The notes beneath the pieces were generated by a model, which saw only the letters and a program-made list of their open reading frames with translations, searched no databases and was not told the DNA's origin. A stretch of DNA of 17,984 nucleotides from contig DAOUGC010000175.1 of the NCBI GenBank assembly GCA_034429695.1, positions 1 through 17,984 on the forward strand. The letters run 5' to 3'. Origin of the DNA: DAOUGC01 sp034429695. GTDB lineage: Bacteria > Chloroflexota > Anaerolineae > Anaerolineales > Anaerolineaceae. This document shows positions 6,316 to 14,381 of the stretch, piece after piece; the stretch's first letter is position 1, and every line of letters starts with the position of its first letter. The translations under genes were made by a program, and so were the position numbers.

Positions 6316-8865
6316 ATGCGTAAGTTATCCACTTTGCTTGCCGTATTGATTGCCTTGAGCATGATCATGGCTGCGTGCACTCCCACGGCCCCCGTACAGG
6401 AGCCTGCGGTTGACGAACCTGCTGTAGAAGAACCCGCTGCCGAAGAACCGGCTGCTGAGGAACCTGCGGCTGAGGAACCCACCGCTGAAGAACCGGCTGC
6501 GCCCGCTTTTGAAGAGCAGCCCTTTGCCGAGAATCTGCCCACTGAGCCCACCATCGACACCCCGCTGGTAGTGGCTTATGACACTTTCTCGCAGAAATTC
6601 AGCCCCTTCTTCGCTGACACCGCTTACGATCAGGACGTGGCTGCGATGACCCAGATCACGCTGCTCACCACTGACCGCGTGGGTGGCATCATCTACAACG
6701 CGATCGAAGGCGAAACCGTCAATTACAACGGCACCGATTACCTCTACAAGGGCCCGGCTGACGTCTCCGTTGAATATGACGAAGCAACCGACACCACCAA
6801 GTACACCGCCCGCCTGCGCGTCGGCATGAAGTTCTCCGATGGCGAGCCCGTGACCGCTGATGATGTCATTTTCACCTACTATACCCTCCTCGATCCTTCC
6901 TACGTTGGTTCCACCACCCTTGGTTCCTACGACATCGTCGGTCTGAAGGACTATCAGACCCAGACCACCAGCGAAGTGTACGATAAGTATGCTGCTCTCG
7001 CCGAAGAGATTTACGCTGCCGGTCCGGACCATGAATGGTCAGACGCCGATGCCTGGACCCAGGAACAGCAGGACGACTTCTGGGCCCGTCTGAAGGAAGA
7101 ATGGATGGCGGACGTTCAGGGCATTGTTGACTACGTGAATGCCGAATATGCTGACGCCTATGCCGAAGAATATATCGGCAAGACCCCTGAAGAAGTGGCT
7201 GCCAGCGAAGGCCTGCAGGTTGTGCTGGGCATGGCTCTGTGGGGTTACGGTGAGGTTGCCGATGGCGTGTTCACCGCTTCACCCTCCGGCACCACCTACG
7301 ACATGGTCGAATCCTTCCCCACCGTGGAAGATTACTACAACGAAACCGTTGCCGCTTACGAAGGCGACCCCGTGGCTTACGCTTCGGTTGAATCCGCCAA
7401 CGGCACCGACGTGCTGGGCAATGTGAACTCCGATTTCATTGGCTTCTGGGGTCCCCAGGACGAGAGCATGGGCGGGGCTGGCGTTCCCAATATCGCCGGC
7501 ATCAAGAAGATCGATGACTACACCGTGGAAGTGACCACCAATGGTTACGAAGCCCCGGCGGTTTACTCGATCATGGGCATTCAGGTCGCCCCGCTGCATT
7601 ACTACGGCGACGCTGCCAAGTACGACTACGAAAACAACATGTTCGGTTTTGACTACGGCGACCTGTCCAAGCAGGAAAGCCTGACCGCCACCCCCATGGG
7701 TGCTGGCCCCTACAAGTTCGTCCAGTATGAGAACAAGGTTGTGTTCTTCGAAGCCAATCCGTACTTCTATCGTGGCTGCCCGAAGATTGCTGAAATTCAG
7801 TTCAAGGAAACCGTGACTTCCGAGTTCGCCTCGGCTGTTCAGACCGGTACCGCTGACGCTGGCAACATGACCGGTTCCCGCGCCCGCTTCGAAGAAGTTG
7901 CTTCCTACAACTCCAATGGCGAGATCACTGGCGACGTCATCACCACCAGCAAGGTTGACAACCTGGGTTACGGTTACATCGGTATCAATGCCGACACCGT
8001 GAACGTTGGCGGCGAGCCTGCCTCGGATGCCTCCAAGAGCCTGCGCAAGGCGCTTGCCACCATCTTCGCTGTCCATCGCGATGTTGCCATCGACAGCTAC
8101 TATGGTGAAGCTGCTTCCGTCATCAACTACCCCATCTCCAATACCTCGTGGGCTGCTCCCCAGCCGACCGACGAAGACTACAAGGTGGCTTTCTCGACCG
8201 ATGTCGAAGGCAATCCCATCTACACCGCCGAAATGACCCCCGAAGAGAAGTACGCGGCTGCCGAAGCGGCTGCCCTGGGTTACTTTGAGGCCGCTGGTTT
8301 CACCGTTGAGAACGGTATGCTGACCGCTGCCCCCGAAGGCGCCAAGCTGAGCTACGAGATCATCGTCCCTGGCGACGGCACTGGCGATCACCCCGCTTTT
8401 GCCATCCTCACCAGCGCGCAGGCTTCGCTGGCCAAGATGGGCTTCGAGCTCAAGATCAACGACCCCGCTGACTCCAACATCCTTTGGGACTCCCTGGATG
8501 CCGGTACGCAGGAAATGTGGACCGCTGCCTGGGGCGCCACCATCGACCCGGACATGTACCAGGTCTACCACAGCAGCAGCGTGGTTGGCGAGGGCGGTTC
8601 CGACTCGAACCACTATCACATCCGTGACGCCGAACTGGATCAGTTGATTGTTGACGCCCGCCAGAGCGATGACCAGAATTATCGCAAGGCCATCTACAAG
8701 CAGGCGCTCGACCTCATCATTGACTGGGCTGTCGAGGTTCCGACCTACCAGCGCCAGAACAGCGTCATCTTCAGCACTCAGCGCATGAACATCGACACCA
8801 TCACCCCCGACATCACCACCTTCTGGGGCTGGTTGAACGACATCGAACTGCTTGAGATGAACTAG
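6316..8865 (+). CDS. ABC transporter solute-binding lipoprotein, SBP family 5 (Opp/Dpp/Nik type), oversized
   Basis: 849 aa, against roughly 500-600 for ordinary family 5 binding proteins. The signal ends in lipobox MAAC with Cys21, followed by an acidic linker of EEPAA-type pentapeptides (31-60). Family features include KFSDGEPVTADDVIFTY near 172-188, MGAGPYKF at 461-468, and a C-terminal part with typical motifs (LRKAL near 576-580, YRKAIYKQALDLI near the end). Between the DDV-FTYYTLLDP segment and IKKIDDYTVEV (about 396) lies extra, acidic, helix-rich sequence (about 205-390). It captures peptide-like or other small solutes outside the membrane and delivers them to the downstream permeases; the substrate cannot be read from sequence. 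Codons end mostly in C in contrast to neighbouring genes, suggesting high expression. The start has AGGAG 6 bp upstream. Confidence 0.93.
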   Translation: MRKLSTLLAVLIALSMIMAACTPTAPVQEPAVDEPAVEEPAAEEPAAEEPAAEEPTAEEPAAPAFEEQPFAENLPTEPTIDTPLVVAYDTFSQKFSPFFADTAYDQDVAAMTQITLLTTDRVGGIIYNAIEGETVNYNGTDYLYKGPADVSVEYDEATDTTKYTARLRVGMKFSDGEPVTADDVIFTYYTLLDPSYVGSTTLGSYDIVGLKDYQTQTTSEVYDKYAALAEEIYAAGPDHEWSDADAWTQEQQDDFWARLKEEWMADVQGIVDYVNAEYADAYAEEYIGKTPEEVAASEGLQVVLGMALWGYGEVADGVFTASPSGTTYDMVESFPTVEDYYNETVAAYEGDPVAYASVESANGTDVLGNVNSDFIGFWGPQDESMGGAGVPNIAGIKKIDDYTVEVTTNGYEAPAVYSIMGIQVAPLHYYGDAAKYDYENNMFGFDYGDLSKQESLTATPMGAGPYKFVQYENKVVFFEANPYFYRGCPKIAEIQFKETVTSEFASAVQTGTADAGNMTGSRARFEEVASYNSNGEITGDVITTSKVDNLGYGYIGINADTVNVGGEPASDASKSLRKALATIFAVHRDVAIDSYYGEAASVINYPISNTSWAAPQPTDEDYKVAFSTDVEGNPIYTAEMTPEEKYAAAEAAALGYFEAAGFTVENGMLTAAPEGAKLSYEIIVPGDGTGDHPAFAILTSAQASLAKMGFELKINDPADSNILWDSLDAGTQEMWTAAWGATIDPDMYQVYHSSSVVGEGGSDSNHYHIRDAELDQLIVDARQSDDQNYRKAIYKQALDLIIDWAVEVPTYQRQNSVIFSTQRMNIDTITPDITTFWGWLNDIELLEMN
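6406..6495 (+). repeat. 15-bp degenerate microrepeat encoding the Glu-Pro-Ala linker
   Basis: Six consecutive 15-bp units encode AVDEP, AVEEP, AAEEP, AAEEP, AAEEP and TAEEP directly after the lipid-anchor region. Synonymous differences between units (GCT/GCG/GCC, GAA/GAG) show it is an old, selected array rather than a fresh expansion. It probably acts as an extended tether holding the binding domain away from the membrane. Confidence 0.85.
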
Positions 8866-8900
8866 CGTAACGTAAGTCCTGCGCTTGCCACAGGCAAATC

Positions 8901-8930
8901 TTGTGAGCCCACCTGTGGGTGGGCTCACAA
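8901..8930 (+). promoter_or_regulatory. Strong intercistronic stem-loop between binding protein and permease genes
   Basis: TTGTGAGCCCACC (8901-8913) pairs perfectly with GGTGGGCTCACAA (8918-8930) around a TGTG loop: 13 bp. No T run follows (ATTGTCTGG), so it is not a classical terminator. In Opp-type operons such hairpins protect the upstream binding-protein mRNA or attenuate read-through, making the binding protein far more abundant than the permeases; that role is inferred here. A smaller stem, TTGCC-ACA-GGCAA, lies just upstream at 8885-8897. Confidence 0.75.
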
Positions 8931-8988
8931 ATTGTCTGGGGCCAAGATTAAAAAGGACTCATATATCGGGTTGATATGAAGGACTGCC

Positions 8989-9978
8989 ATGCGTAACTTT
9001 ATTCTCAGGAGAATTTTGTTGGGCCTGTTCATCACGTTCTTTGGAGCGTTGGTGATCTATACCGTTATTCGCTGCCTTCCGACCTCCTATGTCGAAACCA
9101 TTGCGAGGCAAAGGGCGAGCAATCCGCTGAGCACCAAGACCTATCAGGAGTGGCTGGATCAGCTCAACGATGTCTATAATCTCGATGTCGGAATTGTCCC
9201 CGGGTTTTTCGGCTGGCTGGGAAATGCAGTAAGGGGTGAATTCGGAGATTCCTGGCATTACGGTATTCCCGTAACTGAGAAATTTTCGCAGGTGATTTGG
9301 TATTCCGTCATCATCAACATCATCACGTTAATCGTGGAAGTGTTTATTGCCATACCATTGGGTATTCTGGCGGCAAGGAAGCAATACAGTAAGACGGATT
9401 ACAGCATCACAGTATTTGCATTAATGGGCATCTCACTGCCAACGTTTTTCCTGGCGACGTTGGTGAAATATGTTTTTTCCATCAAGCTGGGTTGGTTTGA
9501 CCTTTATGGTTTGACCGGTCGGTTTTACTCCTCCATGACGCCGATTGAGAAGGTCATGGATATCGGTTATCACATGGTGCTGCCGGTGATTGTTTTGATG
9601 ATGCTTTCCATCGGCGGTCTCATGCGTTATACCCGCACAAACATGTTGGAAGTGCTCAATTCCGATTACATCCGCACTGCTCGTGCAAAGGGTCTTTCTG
9701 AAAAAGTGGTGATTAACAAACACGCCTTCAGAAACACCCTCATCCCGCTGGTGTCATTCTTGAGTTATCTGTTGCCCGCTTTGTTTGGCGGTTCGCTGAT
9801 TACGGAAACGCTTTTCCAGATCCCTGGCATTGGTTACATTTCCTATCAGGCGATCATCCGCGGCGACATTCCATTTGCCATGTTTTATGCAACATTCCTC
9901 ATTATTCTCACGCAGGTCAGTCTCATCGTTGCAGACATTATGTATGCTGTGGTGGACCCGCGTGTCAGAGCCAATTAA
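8989..9978 (+). CDS. DppB/OppB-like ABC transporter permease
   Basis: 329 aa, normal for the family (PF00528). The N-terminal segment (about 10-28) is a membrane span after MRNFILRRI, followed by an extracytoplasmic loop with FGDSW, then five more spans (about 100-127, 138-160, 194-215, 251-275, 297-318). The cytoplasmic EAA loop, which docks onto the ATPases, lies at about 227-253 (YIRTARAKGL and onward to RNTLIP). The C-terminus DPRVRAN is typical. It forms half of the membrane channel with the next gene product. The start ATG has GAAGGA 5 bp upstream. It begins 123 bp after the binding protein gene, across the stem-loop, and 12 bp before the next gene. Confidence 0.94.
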   Translation: MRNFILRRILLGLFITFFGALVIYTVIRCLPTSYVETIARQRASNPLSTKTYQEWLDQLNDVYNLDVGIVPGFFGWLGNAVRGEFGDSWHYGIPVTEKFSQVIWYSVIINIITLIVEVFIAIPLGILAARKQYSKTDYSITVFALMGISLPTFFLATLVKYVFSIKLGWFDLYGLTGRFYSSMTPIEKVMDIGYHMVLPVIVLMMLSIGGLMRYTRTNMLEVLNSDYIRTARAKGLSEKVVINKHAFRNTLIPLVSFLSYLLPALFGGSLITETLFQIPGIGYISYQAIIRGDIPFAMFYATFLIILTQVSLIVADIMYAVVDPRVRAN

Positions 9979-9990
9979 CGGCGGTGTGAC

Positions 9991-11742
9991 ATGTCTATAA
10001 TCAACGAAGCGAATCAGGAAATCGAACAGGAAATTGTCCGTGACGGCGATAAAGCCGAGGAGATGCAGCTTGATGACGCCAGGCGCGTTAAAGTGCTTTC
10101 TCCGGGAATGCTTGTTTTCAAACGGTTTATCCGCAACCGGCTTGCCGTGATCGGTTTTGCCATTTTGTTCTTCATGTTTACATTCTCATTCCTGGGGCCT
10201 GTGTTCTCTCCATATACACAGGTGCAGGTATTCAAGGGCGTTGGCACCATGACCAAGGATTATGCCGGCGCAACCTATAATGAGGAATTACGGTATACCA
10301 CAGCAGAATCTGAGGATTTCGGCGGCGCTGAGCGCGCGCAGTTCCTGCTGGCGCTTGGCAAGGGTGTTGAGACCTTCACTGCCAATGATGTGGTGTATTA
10401 CTACGTGGAAGAGGGCGAAAACATCTACCGCATCCTTGAGCTGCAACCCATCGCAGAAGATCTGCTGGGCAAGGTGAACCCGGTGAATGGCGCCGATGTT
10501 CCTCCTGCAGTTGTGGCAGCCTACGAAAATGCCAAAGGTGAATCCTTTGTGGTGGATGATGTGATTTATCGCATCACCAAGAATAAGAAGGTAACCCGCA
10601 TTTCAACAGAACGCGATGTGGCCATTGCCCTGTTGAATGTGTACGATGCCTATAATCAGGCAGATTCAGCGGTCGTCAACTCCTACGAGTTCAAACTGGC
10701 ATCCAGCCGCGCTTTTGCCAAAAACATTACCAAATTTGTGGCTGCGGGCCAGACCTTTAACGTCAATTATGGCGAGGGGCAGATCACAATCCTGAACAAG
10801 GATGGGGCTGAATTTGCCGAAGTCTCAAATATCATCGTCAACCCCCTTGACCAGTCGTTGTTCCTGACGGTTGATTTCAAATCGGCGGTGCGTGAAGCGA
10901 TTGATAACCGCGAGACCAGTTTCAATTACACTGATGCGGATGGTACAGAAGAAGAATTCACCATCAATCGCGTGAACACCACGTTTAATGTCAAGCGTGA
11001 AACCAGCACTGAGCTGATCCGGCAGTATGAGGCTCCTTCAGTGGAACACCCGCTGGGGCTGGACAACAACGGCATGGACGTGATGACCCGTTTGATGTTT
11101 GGCGGACGCGTCTCTTTGATGGTCGGTTTTGTGGTCATCCTGCTGGAGGTCTCGCTCGGTATTCTGGTGGGCGGCATCTCCGGTTATTTTGGCGGCGCTG
11201 TCGATACGGCGCTCATGCGTTTTGTGGATTTGTTCAACAGCATTCCCTTCTGGCCGATGGTGTTGATTTTTGGTTCTGTAATGGATGCGTTGGAAGTTCA
11301 ACCCATGGTGAGAATTTTCCTGTTGATGGCAGTGCTGGGTTTGCTCGGTTGGACGGGCGTGGCACGCATCGTTCGCGGACAGATCCTGTCCCTCCGTGAG
11401 CAGGACTTCATGGTGGCAACCGAGGCGACGGGTATTCGCACCAGCCGCCGCATCATGAAACATTTGGTTCCCAACGTCATGCCGTTGATGATCGTTCAAG
11501 CCACTGCCGGTTTGGGTGCGATCATCATCACAGAAGCGACCCTGGGCTTTTTGGGTCTGGGAATTAAATATCCGCTGGCTTCGTGGGGCTCGATCATCAA
11601 CACGGCTTCAGATGCCTTCGTTATGACCAATTTCTGGTTCATGTGGATCCCGGCAGGCATGTTGATCCTCTTGACCGTACTGGGCTTCAACTTCGTTGGC
11701 GACGGTTTGCGCGACGCTTACGATCCGCGGACGCAAAGGTAG
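9991..11742 (+). CDS. DppC/OppC-like ABC transporter permease with a large extracytoplasmic insertion
   Basis: 583 aa, almost twice the roughly 300 of ordinary DppC/OppC. Residues 41-75 match the OppC N-terminal segment (cytoplasmic FKRFIRNR then a TM span at about 51-74). The family sequence resumes only at about 353 with HPLGLDNNGMDVMTRL, then GGRVSL, the remaining spans, an EAA loop at about 473-498 and the C-terminus DAYDPRTQR. The intervening 76-350 has no hydrophobic span, so by topology it should be outside the membrane where the binding protein docks. It seems to contain four diverged copies of a helix plus E-T/S-F plus beta-hairpin unit (conserved Phe at 129, 186, 256, 311). An N-terminal acidic cytoplasmic tail of about 35 residues is also longer than usual. 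The ribosome site is GGCGGTG, 4 bp upstream of the ATG. Confidence 0.92.
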   Translation: MSIINEANQEIEQEIVRDGDKAEEMQLDDARRVKVLSPGMLVFKRFIRNRLAVIGFAILFFMFTFSFLGPVFSPYTQVQVFKGVGTMTKDYAGATYNEELRYTTAESEDFGGAERAQFLLALGKGVETFTANDVVYYYVEEGENIYRILELQPIAEDLLGKVNPVNGADVPPAVVAAYENAKGESFVVDDVIYRITKNKKVTRISTERDVAIALLNVYDAYNQADSAVVNSYEFKLASSRAFAKNITKFVAAGQTFNVNYGEGQITILNKDGAEFAEVSNIIVNPLDQSLFLTVDFKSAVREAIDNRETSFNYTDADGTEEEFTINRVNTTFNVKRETSTELIRQYEAPSVEHPLGLDNNGMDVMTRLMFGGRVSLMVGFVVILLEVSLGILVGGISGYFGGAVDTALMRFVDLFNSIPFWPMVLIFGSVMDALEVQPMVRIFLLMAVLGLLGWTGVARIVRGQILSLREQDFMVATEATGIRTSRRIMKHLVPNVMPLMIVQATAGLGAIIITEATLGFLGLGIKYPLASWGSIINTASDAFVMTNFWFMWIPAGMLILLTVLGFNFVGDGLRDAYDPRTQR

Positions 11743-11751
11743 GTAAGATAC

Positions 11752-12939
11752 ATGGCAACACAGAGAAAATCCATTCTTGACCTCTTCAAAGGGAAAGCGA
11801 AGTCCAATGACAGCAGCCATCTGTCCGCGTCAGAGATGGCGAGGATTGCGCGTGAAAATCGCCGCATCACCGGTATGTACGAACGGCAGCGCAGTCGTCA
11901 GAATGTGCCCGAGAGTGAATACCTGACCCGCATGCGCGACCCGCGAAATGTGGTGGAATTTGACAACCTGCACACCTATTTCTTCACCGATATCGGCACC
12001 GTTAAAGCGGTGGATGGGGTGAGTTTTGAAATCCCTGAAGGGAAGACCGTGGGTGTGGTGGGTGAATCAGGATGTGGAAAATCGGTCACTTCGCTTTCGT
12101 TGATGCAGTTGCTGCAGCGTCCATCCGGGCAGATCGTTGAAGGCTCCATCCGCTTTAATGCCGGTGACAAGGTGTACGATATCGCCAAAACACCGACCTC
12201 GGTGATGGAGACCTTGCGCGGTAGTGCGGTCTCCATGATCTTCCAGGAGCCGATGACCAGCCTGAACCCGGTGTTCCGGGTTGGCGACCAGATCGATGAG
12301 GTGGTCAAACTGCATAATCCGATCATGACCGATGAGCAGGTGCAGGAAGTGACGCTCAGGATGATCGACATGGTGGGTATTGCCAACAATACCGGCGTTT
12401 ACAAAATGTACCCGCATGAACTTTCGGGTGGTATGCGTCAGCGCATCATGATTGCCATGGCATTGGCCTGCACGCCCATCCTGATCATCGCAGATGAACC
12501 CACCACCGCGCTGGATGTGACCATTCAGGCGCAGATCCTGGACCTGCTGCGTAACCTAAAGGACAAGATTAATTCCAGCATCATGTTGATCACCCACGAC
12601 CTGGGTGTCATCGCTGACATGGCTGACTACGTTGTGGTGATGTACGCAGGGCGCATTGTTGAAAAAGGCACTGTGTCTGAGGTGTTCCACAGCCCGCTGC
12701 ACCCGTACACCGTGGGCTTGATGGAATCCAAGCCGGTGATCAACCGACCGGTTGAGCGCTTGTACAGCATCCCTGGCAGCGTGCCCAACCCCATCAACAT
12801 GCCCAATTATTGTTACTTTAAGGACCGTTGCGAGCGGCGCATGGGCGCCTGTGATGGTGAGTATCCACAGGAAGTGTACGTTTCCAAGACGCACATGGTG
12901 GCATGTTATCACTACATGAATGCGCAGACGGGAGATTAA
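11752..12939 (+). CDS. DppD/OppD-like ATP-binding protein with N-terminal extension
   Basis: 395 aa. Walker A GESGCGKS (104-111), Q-loop Gln165 in IFQEPMTSLNP, signature LSGGMRQR (224-231), Walker B LIIADEP (244-250), H-loop His282. The C-terminal oligopeptide-transporter region (PF08352) carries Cys354, Cys360, Cys367 and Cys385, the spacing of the cluster-binding cysteines described for DppD-type ATPases with a [4Fe-4S] centre. The ABC domain normally starts near the N-terminus, but here about 65 charged, helix-prone residues rich in Arg, Glu and Ser precede VVEFDNLHTYF. The gene starts 9 bp after the permease stop codon. It pairs with the following ATPase as a heterodimer that powers import. 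Confidence 0.94.
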   Translation: MATQRKSILDLFKGKAKSNDSSHLSASEMARIARENRRITGMYERQRSRQNVPESEYLTRMRDPRNVVEFDNLHTYFFTDIGTVKAVDGVSFEIPEGKTVGVVGESGCGKSVTSLSLMQLLQRPSGQIVEGSIRFNAGDKVYDIAKTPTSVMETLRGSAVSMIFQEPMTSLNPVFRVGDQIDEVVKLHNPIMTDEQVQEVTLRMIDMVGIANNTGVYKMYPHELSGGMRQRIMIAMALACTPILIIADEPTTALDVTIQAQILDLLRNLKDKINSSIMLITHDLGVIADMADYVVVMYAGRIVEKGTVSEVFHSPLHPYTVGLMESKPVINRPVERLYSIPGSVPNPINMPNYCYFKDRCERRMGACDGEYPQEVYVSKTHMVACYHYMNAQTGD

Positions 12940-12941
12940 CC

Positions 12942-13943
12942 ATGTCACTCAATACACAGCGTACAAATACGACCATGACTGATACCATGCTTGAAGTGAG
13001 AAACCTCAAGCAGTATTTCCCCATCAAGGCTGGCCTGATGCAGCGGGTGGTGGGGTATGTGAAAGCCGTGGATGGCATCAGTTTTTCCATCCAGCGCGGC
13101 AAAACCATGGGGCTGGTGGGCGAATCGGGTTGCGGCAAGACAACGGTTGGCAAAACCATCCTGCGCCTTAATGAAAAGACCAGCGGCGACGTGATCTTTA
13201 ACGGTGTGGACATTTTCTCCGTCAACCGTTCAGAGCTGCGTTCGCTGCGCCCGCAGATGCAGATCATCTTCCAGGACCCGTTCTCCAGCCTGTCGCCGCG
13301 TATGCCGGTCAGCGAGATCATCGGTGAGGCGGTAAAAGAGCACAGCATTGTGCCCAAGAACGAGTACGACGACTACCTGGACACAATCATGCGCAATTGC
13401 GGTTTGCAGCCGTATCATAAAGACCGCTACCCGCACGAGTTTTCGGGCGGACAGCGCCAGCGCATTTGCATTGCCCGCGCACTCGCGCTCAGCCCTTCGT
13501 TTGTGGTGTGCGACGAGCCCGTGTCTGCGCTGGATGTGTCGGTGCAGGCGCAGATCATCAACCTGCTGAAAGACCTGCAGGAGAAATACAAACTGGCATA
13601 CCTGTTCATCTCACACGACCTCTCGGTGGTGGAGCACATCTCGGATGAGGTGGGTGTGATGTACCTGGGCAATCTGGTGGAGTACGGGCCGAAGCGATCC
13701 ATCTTCCAGAACCCGCTGCATCCTTACACCCAGGCGTTGCTCAGCGCCGCCCCTGTGCCGGACCCGTCTGCAAAGATGAACCGTATCATTCTGGAAGGCA
13801 GTATTCCCTCGCCGGCCAACCCGCCGTCGGGCTGCAAGTTCCACACGCGCTGCCGTATGCGCATGGATATCTGCAGCAAGGTGGCGCCGGAGAGCCGCGA
13901 AGTGGAACCCGGACACCATGTGGTGTGCCATCTGTTCAACTAG
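12942..13943 (+). CDS. DppF/OppF-like ATP-binding protein
   Basis: 333 aa from ATG 12942, which has GGGAG 7 bp upstream and follows the previous stop codon by 2 bp; an earlier in-frame ATG (12903) inside the preceding gene is less likely. Walker A GESGCGKT (60-67), Q-loop Gln111 in IFQDPFSSLSPR, signature FSGGQRQR (167-174), Walker B VVCDEP (188-193), H-loop His225. C-terminal Cys298, Cys304, Cys311 and Cys329 repeat the pattern of the partner ATPase, so both subunits may bind a cluster. The QDPFSSLSPR and FSGGQRQR forms are those of the F-type partner in Opp/Dpp systems. Confidence 0.94.
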   Translation: MSLNTQRTNTTMTDTMLEVRNLKQYFPIKAGLMQRVVGYVKAVDGISFSIQRGKTMGLVGESGCGKTTVGKTILRLNEKTSGDVIFNGVDIFSVNRSELRSLRPQMQIIFQDPFSSLSPRMPVSEIIGEAVKEHSIVPKNEYDDYLDTIMRNCGLQPYHKDRYPHEFSGGQRQRICIARALALSPSFVVCDEPVSALDVSVQAQIINLLKDLQEKYKLAYLFISHDLSVVEHISDEVGVMYLGNLVEYGPKRSIFQNPLHPYTQALLSAAPVPDPSAKMNRIILEGSIPSPANPPSGCKFHTRCRMRMDICSKVAPESREVEPGHHVVCHLFN

Positions 13944-13958
13944 CAAGGATTAGTGGTA

Positions 13959-14246
13959 ATGGCAAGAGAACAAAAAAAGTACGATGACGATGATGGCCGC
14001 GTGATCGCGAGCATGGAAGGCCTTTCGCAGCCCGGTTTGTTCCGGCGCGGTCCGGTTGAGCCGGGCAAGGAACGGCCCGGCCTGCGCGAGCGTTTTGCAA
14101 TCCATTTACATCCCGAGGGCGAGCAGTTGACGCCATCAGAGGCGCGCCGTTACACCTGGGCGGCCGTGCTGGCCGGGTTGACCATCGTCGGTGTGTTTGC
14201 AGGAACCTGGGTGGTGTTGGTATTGATATTGACGACGATCTGGTAG
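13959..14246 (+). CDS. Small hypothetical protein with one C-terminal membrane span
   Basis: 95 aa, unrecognised. Residues 1-65 are hydrophilic (an acidic YDDDDGR patch, then a Pro/Gly/Arg-rich stretch with the repeated word RPGLRERF-like). Residues about 70-95 form one hydrophobic span at the extreme C-terminus (AAVLAGLTIVGVF onward), giving tail-anchored, cytoplasm-facing topology if the positive-inside rule holds. ATG 13959 has AAGGA 9 bp upstream; a GTG at 13953 is too close to that site. It begins 15 bp after the transporter ATPase and lies before the terminator, so it shares the operon. A role in the transporter is possible but only implied by position. Confidence 0.7.
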   Translation: MAREQKKYDDDDGRVIASMEGLSQPGLFRRGPVEPGKERPGLRERFAIHLHPEGEQLTPSEARRYTWAAVLAGLTIVGVFAGTWVVLVLILTTIW

Positions 14247-14275
14247 GTGGACAGAGATCAGAAGTCAGAAAAAAC

Positions 14276-14311
14276 AGCCCCGTCAATAATTGGCGGGGCT
14301 GAAGTGTTTTT
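14276..14311 (+). terminator. Terminator closing the importer operon, possibly bidirectional
   Basis: AGCCCCGTCA (14276-14285) pairs with TGGCGGGGCT (14291-14300; one G-T pair) around ATAAT. On the plus strand TTTTT follows after 6 nt. On the minus strand the A run at 14269-14274 gives an immediate T run. It starts 30 bp after the small membrane protein gene. Confidence 0.8.
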
Positions 14312-14381
14312 GTGTTCAGGTGCACGAAGCGGCAGGATACTTAGATTCTATTATGCCATATGGTGAATGGAGGTTTTTGAT

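Noticed and set aside
7279..8928. A 549-codon open frame antisense to the solute-binding protein gene, and another at 6325-7032
   Set aside because: Both are a by-product of the C-ending codon bias of the sense gene. They have no ribosome site and give a Gly/Val-rich sequence without family features.
8976..8996. Six-codon ORF (ATG 8976) upstream of the DppB-like gene as a leader peptide
   Set aside because: It overlaps the real start and has no run of regulatory codons; it is probably chance.
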